64,000 nucleotides of DNA from Sporolactobacillus kofuensis (GTDB lineage Bacteria > Bacillota > Bacilli > Bacillales > Sporolactobacillaceae), in contig NZ_JBHSTQ010000005.1 in NCBI RefSeq assembly GCF_042660205.1, positions 177,698 through 241,697 on the forward strand. Direction: 5' to 3'. Positions 52,971-62,079 of the stretch are shown here, in pieces. Positions within the stretch are counted from its first letter, which is position 1. Each line of letters starts with the position of its first letter. The translations under genes and the position numbers were made by a program. The notes beneath the pieces were generated by a model, which made no database searches, was not told the origin of the DNA, and saw only the letters and a list, made by a program, of their open reading frames with translations.

Positions 52971-54572
52971 ATGAAGAAGAAGTATTTGAGCTTGACGCTC
53001 GCCCTTGTTATTGCACTTGCAATGGCACTTACGGGTTGCGGCAATAGTTCGTCAAGCAAATCCGACGATAGCAGCAAGACGCTTGTTTTCGGCCGTGGCG
53101 CTGATACAACATCTCTTGACCCAGCTGTGGTTACAGATGGTGAATCATTCCGAGTGACACAGAATATTTTTGACACTTTGGTAGCTTACGACTATAAGAA
53201 TCAAACTACGGAGGTAAAACCAAGCCTCGCAACGAGCTGGAAAATCAGCAGCGACGGAAAAACATATACCTTCAATCTTCGTAAAGGCGTGAAATTCTCT
53301 GATGGTACTGCATTTAACGCAGATGCTGTTGTCTACAACTTTGAACGTTGGATGAATGGCAAGAAATCAGGAAAATTCGCATACTTCCCTTCAATGTTCG
53401 GCGGTTATAAAGGTGACGCCAGTCTCGTAATTAAGAGTGTTACCGCACCGAACGCTAACACAGTAGTGTTCACACTGAAAAGATCTTCCGCACCATTCTT
53501 GAAGAACTTGGCAATGTCACCTTTCGCCATTTCAAGTCCGACAGCAATTAAGAAATACGGCGACAAATACGGTGCTAATTCCGGAGTCGGTACTGGCCCA
53601 TTTGTATTTAAGAACTGGAAAAAGAACAATACGATTACATTGGTTAAAAACAAACATTACTGGAAAAAAGGATTGCCAAAACTTGACTCCATTGTCTTTA
53701 AAGTCATTCCGGACAACAGTTCTCGTCTGAATGCACTGAAAAACGGCGAAATTGATATTATGGATGGTCTGAACCCAAGTGATATCAATGGCTTGAAGAG
53801 CGACAAAGATCTTCATGTCTACTATCGTCCACCGATGAACGTTGCTTACCTTGGCTTTAATGTAACAATGAAGCCTTTTGACAATAAAAAAGTTCGTCAG
53901 GCATTGAACATGGCTGTTGATAAAGAAGCGATCAATAAGGCTTTCTACAACGGACAGGCACAACCAGCAACGAACCCAATGCCACCAGTGCTTCTTGGCT
54001 TTGATAAGAGCATCAAAGATTACCCATTTGATCTGAAAGCTGCGAAGAAATTGCTTGCTGAAGCAGGTTATCCACATGGATTCACGACGACACTGTATAC
54101 GATGTCGAACCCACGTGACTATATGCCACAGCCAGCAAAGACAGCTGAAGCACTTCAAGCTAACTTTGCAAAGATCGGTGTTAAAGTAAAAATTGAAAAC
54201 GTTGAATGGTCTTCATACATTACTAAGCTGCAAAAGGGCGGCGCTCCAATGTATCTCATGGGTTGGATTGGCGATAACGGAGATCCGGACAACTTCCTTT
54301 ACACATTACTTGATAAAGATAGTGCCGGTTCAAACAACCTTTCCTTCTATAAGAGTGAACCGCTTCATAAAGTGCTGATCGCTGCTCAAACGGAAACAAA
54401 TGATGCAAAACGTGTTGCACTCTATGAAAAAGCTCAGAAGATTATTCATGAAGACGCTCCTTGGGTTCCACTCGAATATGCGAAAGCCGCACTCGTTGGC
54501 AAGAGCACAATTTCCGGTTTTGCACCAAGCCCTACCGGTAGTGAACCTCTCGAAGACGTAACGATTAAATAA
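52971..54572 (+). CDS. dppE: peptide-binding lipoprotein of the ABC importer (SBP family 5)
   Basis: 533 residues. Signal peptide with lipobox LTGC (about residue 20-23) then a Ser-rich linker, so anchored on the outer face of the membrane. SBP_bac_5 features: DTTSLDPAVVTDGESF, FNLRKGVKFSDGTAFNADAVVYNFERW, GTGPFVFKNW, AYLGFNVTMKPFDNKKVRQALN and GDNGDPDNFLYTLL. The last block is seen in dipeptide/heme-binding DppA-type proteins. GTAAGGGGG precedes ATG 52971. Ligand (dipeptide, oligopeptide or glutathione-like) is not decided. Confidence 0.9.
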   Translation: MKKKYLSLTLALVIALAMALTGCGNSSSSKSDDSSKTLVFGRGADTTSLDPAVVTDGESFRVTQNIFDTLVAYDYKNQTTEVKPSLATSWKISSDGKTYTFNLRKGVKFSDGTAFNADAVVYNFERWMNGKKSGKFAYFPSMFGGYKGDASLVIKSVTAPNANTVVFTLKRSSAPFLKNLAMSPFAISSPTAIKKYGDKYGANSGVGTGPFVFKNWKKNNTITLVKNKHYWKKGLPKLDSIVFKVIPDNSSRLNALKNGEIDIMDGLNPSDINGLKSDKDLHVYYRPPMNVAYLGFNVTMKPFDNKKVRQALNMAVDKEAINKAFYNGQAQPATNPMPPVLLGFDKSIKDYPFDLKAAKKLLAEAGYPHGFTTTLYTMSNPRDYMPQPAKTAEALQANFAKIGVKVKIENVEWSSYITKLQKGGAPMYLMGWIGDNGDPDNFLYTLLDKDSAGSNNLSFYKSEPLHKVLIAAQTETNDAKRVALYEKAQKIIHEDAPWVPLEYAKAALVGKSTISGFAPSPTGSEPLEDVTIK

Positions 54573-54587
54573 TTTCCTTAAACAAGA

Positions 54588-54627
54588 AAGCCCCCCGTCA
54601 TCCTCTATGCAGGATGACGGGGGGCTT
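54588..54627 (+). terminator. strong terminator after the peptide ABC operon
   Basis: AAAGCCCCCCGTCATCCT and AGGATGACGGGGGGCTTT form an 18-bp perfect stem around CTATGC. The convergent liaR gene ends 35 bp further and may also use it. Confidence 0.95.
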
Positions 54628-54661
54628 TGCTTTTTCAATGCAAGATATCTTTTGCTCCAAT

Positions 54662-55294
54662 TCATTGGCAAAGATTATGCTGAAATGCATAGATAACCGC
54701 TTGAGTGCGATCTTGTACTTCCAATTTGCTCAGGATGTTGCTCACATGCACTTTAACTGTTTTCAAAGCAATAAAAAGGTCATCAGCGATTTCTTGGTTG
54801 CTTTTTCCTCGGGCCATGAGCAGGAGAACCTCCATTTCACGATTTGTGAGTTCATCATGCAGTGGCCTGTTCTGTCTCGTCTTCATACGAGCCATCACTT
54901 TTTCCGTAACTTCAGGTTCAAGAACAGATTGTCCATGATCAGTTGATCGGATCGCTTTTGCAATATCGCTTGCTTTGGATGTCTTAAGAAGGTAACTGGT
55001 TGCTCCGGCTTCGATTGCAGGATACACCTTGTCATCATCAAGAAAACTTGTCACAATAATGATTTTCACTTCTGGCCATTTTTCAACAATACGCTTTGTT
55101 GCTTCGATACCGTCCATTTCCTCCATCACGAGATCCATCAGGACAATGTCTGGTCGCAGGTGCAGCACCAAATCTATGGCGTCACGACCATTATCCGCCT
55201 CACCGACAACGTTGATGTCGGGTTGGGCAGATAGGTAAGCCGAAACACCGATGCGTACCATCTCATGATCGTCAACAAGAACAACATTAATCAA
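54662..55294 (-). CDS. liaR: cell-envelope-stress response regulator LiaR
   Basis: 210 residues. Receiver domain with VDDHEMVRIG, phospho-acceptor Asp54 in VLMDLVMEEMDG, and the ITSF-type switch IIIVTSFLDDDKV. LuxR-type HTH: LTNREMEVLLLMARGKSNQEIADDLFIALKTVKVHVSNIL. Closely matches LiaR, which activates liaIH when cell-wall antibiotics disturb the lipid II cycle. Overlaps liaS by eight bases; last gene of the lia locus. Confidence 0.94.
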   Translation of the reverse strand: MINVVLVDDHEMVRIGVSAYLSAQPDINVVGEADNGRDAIDLVLHLRPDIVLMDLVMEEMDGIEATKRIVEKWPEVKIIIVTSFLDDDKVYPAIEAGATSYLLKTSKASDIAKAIRSTDHGQSVLEPEVTEKVMARMKTRQNRPLHDELTNREMEVLLLMARGKSNQEIADDLFIALKTVKVHVSNILSKLEVQDRTQAVIYAFQHNLCQ

Positions 55295-56333
55295 AGCGTT
55301 CCTCTCCTTTTATTATCGGCACTTTAACTTCTAGCTGCGTTCCTTGATTTGGTACACTCACTAGTTTCATTTGCGCACCAATTTGAGTACTACGTTCTTT
55401 TATATTCTGAAGCCCATAAGCACCGGGTTTCGACGCTTTTACTTGGAAACCGATTCCGTCATCCGTGATACGAAGAATGACAAAGGATTCACGTTTAACG
55501 AGGAGAACGTCCAGATTTTGTGCTTTTGCATGACGCAAAGTGTTCGAAACCGATTCTTGTAAAATACGAAAGAGTTGATCCTCAATCCCGCGATCAAGTT
55601 TCACAGATTCGATGGTCGCATGGATAGTCATGGGCACTTTTTGTTTTAATTCGAGCAGCAATTCTTCCATTCCTTGCTTTAATGCTTTGCCGTGAAGTTG
55701 AACAGGTCGAAGATGGAGAAACAGAGCTCGCATTTCAAGCTGGGATTGATGAATGGTTTGTTCAACGAGCTTAAGTTGCCGGCTTTCTGAATCATCAGAT
55801 CCGTGGCGCAGTTCATTGATTGTCGACATGAGCATCGAAGCGGCAAACAGTTGTTGGCTGACCGAATCATGCAGTTCTCGAGCAAGCCGATTTCTTTCTT
55901 CAGATACGATCTTCTGAATCGCTTTTTCCTCAATTGCGGAAGTAGTGTTTGCCGTTTGTTGGGCGAGTTGAGTCAGTTTCGTCATTTGAGTACTTAATTT
56001 GTTTGTGTGCTCGAAAATCGTTTTTAATTCAGCTGAATGACCCATAGACTGATTTGCATCAATGGGTTTGCCTTGTTCCACTCTTTCGAGAGCATCGTCT
56101 AAAAGAATCATTTGCTGACGCCAGTGTAGCCCGGTGATCAATCCAGCCAGAGCACCAATGAATAAGGCAAGAATAGGGACGATAAAAACAAAGGGAAGAT
56201 GGCCAATCTGTTGTTTCCAAAGCATGTTCCAGTCGCTTAGTGGAAATGTGAAAAAGAAGACCGTTGAAAAGAGTAAAAGGCAAGTCAGTGCGAAACCGAT
56301 GCCGATCATTACAGAGCGCTTGATCGCGGTCAT
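55287..56333 (-). CDS. liaS: cell-envelope-stress sensor kinase LiaS
   Basis: 348 residues. Two N-terminal membrane segments with a very short extracytoplasmic loop (intramembrane-sensing type), a HAMP-like linker, HisKA_3 motif RNRLARELHDSVSQQLFAASM, and HATPase ending YGLQNIKERSTQIGAQ. Pairs with LiaR and is held inactive by LiaF in characterised systems. Overlaps liaF by four bases. Confidence 0.93.
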   Translation of the reverse strand: MTAIKRSVMIGIGFALTCLLLFSTVFFFTFPLSDWNMLWKQQIGHLPFVFIVPILALFIGALAGLITGLHWRQQMILLDDALERVEQGKPIDANQSMGHSAELKTIFEHTNKLSTQMTKLTQLAQQTANTTSAIEEKAIQKIVSEERNRLARELHDSVSQQLFAASMLMSTINELRHGSDDSESRQLKLVEQTIHQSQLEMRALFLHLRPVQLHGKALKQGMEELLLELKQKVPMTIHATIESVKLDRGIEDQLFRILQESVSNTLRHAKAQNLDVLLVKRESFVILRITDDGIGFQVKASKPGAYGLQNIKERSTQIGAQMKLVSVPNQGTQLEVKVPIIKGEERFD

Positions 56334-57061
56334 ATGCGTCGCACCTCCAGACCGCCTGCTAAAGAAGAGATCATGATTTTCACTTTCTGGTCGGCCTCAG
56401 CATAACGACTTGTCTGTAGTGCCCTTACTTCATGAACCAATTGATGTTCATGATGATCAAAGAAGTCCAGTTGTCCGAGAACAACTGAATAATGTAAGCA
56501 TACGTCGACATCATAGGGTACGAGAATTTTGATTCTGCCGGCAAGATGTCTAATGAAGATAATCGATTCCCTTTTTGGAAGAATCGTGTGGCTTAAATCA
56601 ATAATCGTATCTCCGGCACCTGTCTGAATCGTAATATCGCGCCATTCATAATCTTCATGAGGCGTTTCTTGGTGGCCAAACCATTTATTTTTTAAGAGAG
56701 TAGGGAGTATGTTGATCTGCTCATCACCAGGTGCGGAAGGATGCTCAAAATCCGGAACGATTTGTCTCGGATGCTTTTTTCTCTGAATAAAATCAATGAG
56801 GAAGCAGATAAATAAGGCAATAATGATGAGTTTAAAAACAAGTAGATTGAGAATGGTGAAACCAAGGCCAATCAAACCGATCCAGAACAGGATTTTCCCT
56901 TTTTTTTTCGGTTTATTCTTTCGACCGTAATAGAGCAAGGCACTAAATAAAACAGCTGGGAAGAGAAAGCCCCAACCGTCAAACGTGGTTTGAATCACAA
57001 CGAGGAGAAGGCAGACAATAATAAGCCAGCTGTATTGATCTTTTTTTAGTTGCTGAAACAA
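56330..57061 (-). CDS. liaF: LiaF, negative regulator of the LiaSR system
   Basis: 243 residues. Four N-terminal membrane segments (about 10-95), then the conserved C-terminal LiaF/DUF2154 domain: NKWFGHQETPHEDYEWRDI, IDLSHTILPKRES and FIRHLAGRIKILVPYDVDV. Inhibits LiaS until envelope stress occurs. Directly upstream of liaS with translational overlap. Confidence 0.93.
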   Translation of the reverse strand: MFQQLKKDQYSWLIIVCLLLVVIQTTFDGWGFLFPAVLFSALLYYGRKNKPKKKGKILFWIGLIGLGFTILNLLVFKLIIIALFICFLIDFIQRKKHPRQIVPDFEHPSAPGDEQINILPTLLKNKWFGHQETPHEDYEWRDITIQTGAGDTIIDLSHTILPKRESIIFIRHLAGRIKILVPYDVDVCLHYSVVLGQLDFFDHHEHQLVHEVRALQTSRYAEADQKVKIMISSLAGGLEVRRI

Positions 57062-57109
57062 TGGTCGTCATCTGCCTTTCTCGCTGTGGTTTTACCTTCA
57101 AATAGAGTA

Positions 57110-57138
57110 GAAAAGGCGTGGAACACGCCTTTTCTCAT
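57110..57138 (-). terminator. internal terminator between liaH and liaF
   Basis: GAAAAGGCGTG (57110-57120) and CACGCCTTTTC (57124-57134) form an 11-bp stem around a three-base loop. The minus strand then continues into a short T-poor stretch, so termination is likely partial. It would separate strongly induced liaIH from weakly expressed liaFSR. Confidence 0.8.
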
Positions 57139-57229
57139 TTTAGCACCCTTACAGGGGACAGGCTAGCTGCTCCTCATGTTTGAGTGAAGAACAGCGGATT
57201 ACCGAGTTCTGTAGCGTAGAATCACTTCA

Positions 57230-57868
57230 TTATTGTGCGTTACTCTTTTCCAATTCACGTTCGAGCTCTCGGATTCGTGCATCAATAGCATTTTGATGAT
57301 GACGTGTATTGACTTTTTGTTCCAGTTGTTCAAGGTAGAGTTCGCTTTCCTCGAATCTGGAAAAGGATTGGCCAAATGCGCGTTCCGGCTCAATGATTGT
57401 GTTGATCCGATGGTTAGCATTTGCGATATTTTCACGGCTCATCAGTTCCATACGCTTGAGGTACATATCCTTTAATTTTCGTTTCATTTCTGCGTATTTT
57501 TGCTCCAGTTGATCAAGTTGTTGTACGGTGGTATCATAGGCACTTTTCAATCGTTCGGCTTTTTGTTTGTAATCGGCTTGTTCTCGCGTAGCAAAAGCAT
57601 AGAGCTCTGTTTCCGATGCGCGCTCGGCGATGTTCGCTTGATGCGCTCTTTTGTCCGCCATGTCGGATGCTTCATGGTATTCCTTAATAAATTGATCTTT
57701 CAGTAGATATTGACGGTCAATCAGTTCGCGAACCCGTTTCACTTCTTTCTCACAGCGACGCAAATGTTGATTAAGCATAGCTATGGGATTCTTTTGCTCT
57801 TTTTGATCAAGCAGGTCGTTAAGATCTGCCGAGATTGAGTCTTTTAGTCGGGTGAATAGATTACTCAT
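57230..57868 (-). CDS. liaH: phage-shock-protein-A homologue LiaH
   Basis: 212 residues, long coiled coil throughout, PspA/IM30 family: MSNLFTRLKDSISADLND, QKNPIAMLNQHLRRCEKEV, then heptad repeats to the C terminus. Forms large rings that shield the membrane under envelope stress. ATG 57868 has GGAG nine bases upstream. Second gene of the inducible liaIH unit. Confidence 0.93.
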   Translation of the reverse strand: MSNLFTRLKDSISADLNDLLDQKEQKNPIAMLNQHLRRCEKEVKRVRELIDRQYLLKDQFIKEYHEASDMADKRAHQANIAERASETELYAFATREQADYKQKAERLKSAYDTTVQQLDQLEQKYAEMKRKLKDMYLKRMELMSRENIANANHRINTIIEPERAFGQSFSRFEESELYLEQLEQKVNTRHHQNAIDARIRELERELEKSNAQ

Positions 57869-58014
57869 TTGTATAATCTCCTTTTTCAAATGCTTTTTAT
57901 AAAAATTTGAGTGTCAGACAACTTTTCATAAGCTGCTTAAGCGTAAATGCGCAACCATATTGAGACAGAAGTGGGCTGCCACTTTTGGGACATTCTCATT
58001 GTTTCCTAGTGCAT

Positions 58015-58353
58015 TCATGAACGAAATTCTTTCCATTCTTTCTCAAAATGATCGAATGGGTTATTGGATTCAACGTAATCTGTCTTGTTATCCCAAGCTT
58101 TATAAGCAAAGGAGAGGCCGGCAAGTGCGACAATGCCGACGATGGCAGGAACGTTACCAAGGGAAAAGATCAAGGCAATAGTTCCGATGATCGCCCACAA
58201 CAGTTTTCCTGCGGTGGAATCTGCGTGATTGAATTTCTTAAAAGCAAAGTAGAGAACAGCAAGGCTGACGATCAATCCGATCATTGGGCCAACGTGAGTG
58301 AGCAGGACGATTAAACTGACGATTCCAAGTAGAAACAGTGCAAATTTTTTCAT
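58015..58353 (-). CDS. liaI: LiaI, membrane anchor of LiaH
   Basis: 112 residues with three to four membrane segments and an acidic C terminus ending NPFDHFEKEWKEFRS, which matches the FDDEWEEF tail of B. subtilis LiaI. Recruits LiaH to the membrane. ATG 58353 has AAAGGGGGATG upstream. First gene of the locus; its LiaR-responsive promoter must lie in 58354-58495, but I could not fix the operator. Confidence 0.85.
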   Translation of the reverse strand: MKKFALFLLGIVSLIVLLTHVGPMIGLIVSLAVLYFAFKKFNHADSTAGKLLWAIIGTIALIFSLGNVPAIVGIVALAGLSFAYKAWDNKTDYVESNNPFDHFEKEWKEFRS

Positions 58354-58495
58354 TAGATTTCATCCCCCTTTCCGTGACTTAATCATACAAAAGACGTGAT
58401 TTCTCCATAATGAGCGAGAGCTGTATCTTCGGGTACGTCTTTAGTCTTAGAAAGGGAACTCTGCTTGGGCATCGCTGTGAAGTCGTGCAGATATA

Positions 58496-58534
58496 AAAAG
58501 AACACCTGTGTCCAGATCGACACAGGTGTTCTTT
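58496..58534 (-). terminator. intrinsic terminator of ygaE
   Basis: AAGAACACCTGTGTC and GACACAGGTGTTCTTT form a 15-bp perfect stem. On the minus strand the tail is TTTTTATA. Confidence 0.93.
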
Positions 58535-58536
58535 AA

Positions 58537-59601
58537 TTATGAAATAGGATTCACTTTCTTATGAAAGGATTGATAACTCTCAACAAGTAAATCAAGATGT
58601 TCAACATGCTGGCTATAATCGATAATCGTCGATATAAGTGGTAATACATCGAGCCAATCATCCGTGTTATTCTCTGCAAAGAAAGAGAAGAACGTATCCG
58701 CAATTTCCGATCGATGCTTGTAGTCTTTCTTCGCCTGCTCTTCATGACGTTTCCGTCTTATCTTGCCATCGAATTTGAGCAAAACTCGTTCATGGAACGT
58801 CATTAATCCACTGAGCTGGAGACGCAGTGTTTCGCGGAAAGCGTCGGGAAGCAGTCGATAGGTATTCTCATTTCGATCGAGTTCGTTCAGTGCTTGATGT
58901 AGGAGACGAGTCGCGGTAATCATTTCACGAAAAATGACTGTGCGTCTCAACTTTGCGAGTCGTGACTTTCTACTGAAAATACGCTCTTCCTTATACCAAT
59001 GATAATAATTTTCGATTTTCAACTTATTACGATCAAAAGCGTCCATTTCACTCTTGATCTTGGTATTATCCGAAGCGCCACCACTAAGCAAACGTATCCA
59101 CTTAAACAGCTGGGTAGTCTGAGCTAGAATCTGTTCATAGAGTGTTTTCTCATAATGCGGCGGGAAGATCAACAAGTTCACTAAGGTTGCAGACACTACG
59201 CCAATACAGATCATCGAAAATCTGCGAACGCCTTCTAAGAGAAATTGCACGTTGCCCTGCATGCCGCTGGACATGATGAAGATGACGGTTACCATCGTTA
59301 GTGTCAAGGTCCGATGGAGTCCAAATTTGAGATGAAGCGCAATGACAAAGACAACCGCAAGACCGACAACAATTGGCGTGTCGCCAAAGATGATGACAAC
59401 GCCCACAGCGATGAGCGCACCAATAAAGTTCCCAATGATGTTCTGAACCATGGCACGGAGCGAGCGTTGAACCGAAGGGCGGGTGGTCATTGCTGCTGCA
59501 ACACCGGCCATTATGGGTGGTGTCATCCCCAAAGCAATTGACGTCATTAAAGCAATGGTTACGGCTACTCCGGTCTTAAGACTGCGTGCACCAAGATGCA
59601 T
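58537..59601 (-). CDS. ygaE: aromatic-acid-exporter-like (FUSC/ArAE) membrane protein YgaE
   Basis: 354 residues. N-terminal half has about six membrane segments: LKTGVAVTIALMTSIALGM, RPSVQRSLRAMVQNIIGNFIGA, LHLKFGLHRTLTLTMVTVIF. The C-terminal half is soluble, helical and charged. Resembles YgaE of B. subtilis and the ArAE_1 family; substrate unknown. ATG 59601 has AGGAGG nine bases upstream; the TTG and ATG slightly further up are too close to it. Followed upstream by gsaB exactly as in B. subtilis. Confidence 0.9.
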   Translation of the reverse strand: MHLGARSLKTGVAVTIALMTSIALGMTPPIMAGVAAAMTTRPSVQRSLRAMVQNIIGNFIGALIAVGVVIIFGDTPIVVGLAVVFVIALHLKFGLHRTLTLTMVTVIFIMSSGMQGNVQFLLEGVRRFSMICIGVVSATLVNLLIFPPHYEKTLYEQILAQTTQLFKWIRLLSGGASDNTKIKSEMDAFDRNKLKIENYYHWYKEERIFSRKSRLAKLRRTVIFREMITATRLLHQALNELDRNENTYRLLPDAFRETLRLQLSGLMTFHERVLLKFDGKIRRKRHEEQAKKDYKHRSEIADTFFSFFAENNTDDWLDVLPLISTIIDYSQHVEHLDLLVESYQSFHKKVNPIS

Positions 59602-59632
59602 GACCATCAACCTCCTTTGATCGTTAACGAAA

Positions 59633-59658
59633 AAGAGAGCGGCTCAAGCCGCTCTCTT
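59633..59658 (-). terminator. intrinsic terminator of gsaB
   Basis: AAGAGAGCGGC and GCCGCTCTCTT form an 11-bp stem around TCAA, with TTTTTCG after it on the minus strand. Confidence 0.92.
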
Positions 59659-59670
59659 AATTAAGTACAC

Positions 59671-60966
59671 TCATGATTTTGCGAGCTGAGCAAATGCATA
59701 ATCAACGGCTTCAAGAGTTTCGTCAATATCCTTCTCCGTATGCTCGGTTGTCAGGAACCACGCTTCATACTTCGAAGGGGCAAGATTTACGCCTTTTTCT
59801 AACATATATTTGAAGAAGCGGCCAAACATTTCACTATCGGTTGCTTTCGCTTCATCATAGTTTGTAACTTCATGATCTGAGAAATACAACGTCATGGAAC
59901 CACCAATACGATTGATAGCAATCGGAAGATGATAGTGCTCATTTACTGCATAGATCCCCTCTTCCAGTTTCTTACCTAAGCGATCCATCTCTTCGTAAAT
60001 GCCTGGTGTTTGGAGTACTTCAAGACAAGCAATACCACTTGCCATAGAGAGCGGGTTACCAGCCATTGTTCCTGCCTGATAGGCAGGGCCAAGAGGTGCA
60101 ACTTCATCTATAATTTCTTTTCTTCCGCCGTAAGCACCGATGGGTAGTCCACCACCAATGATCTTACCCATCGCTGTAAGGTCAGGTGTAACACCGAGAT
60201 AGTTTTGTGCACCGCCGTACATGAAACGGAAGTTCGTGATGACTTCATCAAAGATGACAACTGCGCCGGCTTTATGCGCAATGTCATTAATTGCTTCGAG
60301 AAAACCTGGTTTCGGCATAACCATACCAAAGTTTCCGACAATCGGTTCAACGAGAACGCCGGCAATATCCTGACCCCATTTATCAAAGGCTTGTTTCAAT
60401 GTCTCAACATTGTTAAACGGTACAGTAATGACCTCTTTGGCTGTGCTTTCGGTAACACCTGCAGAATCCGGTGAACCAAGCGTCGATGGGCCTGAACCTG
60501 CTGCGACTAGAACAAGATCAAAATGGCCATGATAACTGCCGGCAAATTTCAAGATTTTCGTTCGGCCAGTGTAAGCGCGGGCAACGCGAACAGTAGACAT
60601 TACCGATTCAGTTCCTGAATTTGTGAAACGAACTTTATCTAAGGACGGAATTGCCTTTTTCAACATGATGGCAAGCTTTGATTCCAGTGCTGTCGGTGTT
60701 CCATAAAGCACACCAAGTTCAGCTTGCTTCTTAATCGCTTCGGTAATGTGCGGATGAGCGAATCCTGTAATGATTGGGCCATAAGCTGCAAGATAGTCAA
60801 TGTATCGGTTACCATCTTCATCCCAGAAGTATGCGCCTTTTCCTTTTTTCATAAAGACTGGTGCGCCACCGCCGACGGCAGCGAAAGAACGTGACGGACT
60901 GTTAACACCGCCAACGATATTTTCCAGTGCTTCTTTGTAAAGTGATTCAGAAGTATGTATATCCAT
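59671..60966 (-). CDS. gsaB: glutamate-1-semialdehyde 2,1-aminomutase
   Basis: Converts glutamate-1-semialdehyde to 5-aminolevulinate for heme. 431 residues. NSPSRSFAAVGG near the N terminus, FTNSGTESVMSTVRVARAYTGR, VIFDEVITNFRF and the PLP-lysine motif GKIIGGGLPIGAYGG. This is the second-copy type (GsaB) seen next to ygaF-perR in Bacilli, distinct from hemL of the hem operon. AAGGAGAGG precedes ATG 60966. Proximity to perR fits heme need for catalase; I saw no clear PerR box in front of it. Confidence 0.94.
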   Translation of the reverse strand: MDIHTSESLYKEALENIVGGVNSPSRSFAAVGGGAPVFMKKGKGAYFWDEDGNRYIDYLAAYGPIITGFAHPHITEAIKKQAELGVLYGTPTALESKLAIMLKKAIPSLDKVRFTNSGTESVMSTVRVARAYTGRTKILKFAGSYHGHFDLVLVAAGSGPSTLGSPDSAGVTESTAKEVITVPFNNVETLKQAFDKWGQDIAGVLVEPIVGNFGMVMPKPGFLEAINDIAHKAGAVVIFDEVITNFRFMYGGAQNYLGVTPDLTAMGKIIGGGLPIGAYGGRKEIIDEVAPLGPAYQAGTMAGNPLSMASGIACLEVLQTPGIYEEMDRLGKKLEEGIYAVNEHYHLPIAINRIGGSMTLYFSDHEVTNYDEAKATDSEMFGRFFKYMLEKGVNLAPSKYEAWFLTTEHTEKDIDETLEAVDYAFAQLAKS

Positions 60967-61066
60967 GTGCCTAACCTCTCCTTAAACCATTGGGTTCATT
61001 TATTACCATTAATAAGTATCTATTAACGATTAAGAAATAACAAGTAAATCTACTCTCAGTGAAGAA

Positions 61067-61693
61067 TTAATCGAACATGCGATGATTCATGAGAAAAACA
61101 AAGTGTTCGAGTACGCGTGCGGTGAGTCCCCAAATTGTTCGGCCCTCATAATCATAAAAGGGTTCGGTGATTTGTAGGTCGCGAAATGCATAGTTCTTCC
61201 CGGAAACAATTCGATCATAGGGAAAATCATCGGATTCGTTCACAGAGAAGGTGAGCATATGTTTTTCAGGAATTTGCTTCATCAGCCAAGGAAGCGGAAT
61301 GGTAAAGATCTCTTGAACTTCATCCGGATTTGGGCGAATCAGTTCCGGTTGATCAAGGACGCCCACAAAAGGATAGATAAAAAGTTCAGAGGTGGTAATG
61401 CATGTTCCCATTTGCCCAATCATCGTGATGTGTTCCTTTGTGATGCCAAGTTCTTCGCACGTTTCTCTAATCGCGGTTTCGCGCACTGAACCATCTCTTT
61501 TTTCGCTCCGTCCACCTGGAAAACAAATATCTCCAGGTTGCCTCTTTAATTGAGCGGCACGAACTTCCAATAAGATTGACCATGTATCCTCTTGAAGGAT
61601 CAGAGGAATAAAAACTGCAGACTTTTTCGCAGTTTCTTCACCAATAATCGCTTCGTCATTTTCAATGCGTCTTGCAATGCTCTTGATATCCAT
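61067..61693 (-). CDS. NUDIX hydrolase, CoA-pyrophosphatase type
   Basis: 208 residues. Carries the CoA-diphosphatase signature before the NUDIX box (ILLEVRAAQLKRQPGDICFPGG, quoted in part) followed by the NUDIX helix ETAIRETCEELGI. Such enzymes split CoA or related dinucleoside pyrophosphates, possibly cleaning up oxidised CoA, which would suit the peroxide-stress neighbours. ATG 61693 follows GTGGGTGA; an ATG nine codons upstream lacks a site. Confidence 0.85.
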   Translation of the reverse strand: MDIKSIARRIENDEAIIGEETAKKSAVFIPLILQEDTWSILLEVRAAQLKRQPGDICFPGGRSEKRDGSVRETAIRETCEELGITKEHITMIGQMGTCITTSELFIYPFVGVLDQPELIRPNPDEVQEIFTIPLPWLMKQIPEKHMLTFSVNESDDFPYDRIVSGKNYAFRDLQITEPFYDYEGRTIWGLTARVLEHFVFLMNHRMFD

Positions 61694-62079
61694 AAAATCA
61701 CCCACGCTAACAGTTTCCATATCTATTTTATCATTAATAGCACTCTTGCGCTCACTGCACTAATGTGTGTAAGTGTTAATATTAGCTTGATTGTGGCTCC
61801 GGGAACGGTTCGCGGCAGCGTCTCGTACCACGCCCTACTAAACCTTCCATGAAAATACAACATTTGTTGATAAACAATCCGTTATATCTTTCAGCACATT
61901 ATTCCTCTAAGAAACAGTTTACACATTGGATGTGTTTCTGAGCGTTCCGCTTAACGTTTTTTTAACGATTGATATATTATTATAGAAGGAACGCACTGAA
62001 CGAACACCTTTTGGGAAAGTTATCAGTGAGTGGTAACGGATGAAATGCATGTTATTTTAAAATGAAAGGAATTAGGAAA
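61694..62079. other. divergent intergenic region between the NUDIX gene and bcp
   Basis: About 390 bp, no gene seen. Must hold promoters for both directions. A possible one for bcp is TTAACG (about 61951), 16 bp, TATATT (about 61973). I found no good PerR box here. Confidence 0.4.

Noticed and set aside
57110..57138. Remnant of liaG between liaH and liaF
   Set aside because: Only about 170 bp separate the genes and none of the frames there resembles LiaG; the space is a hairpin and ribosome binding site.
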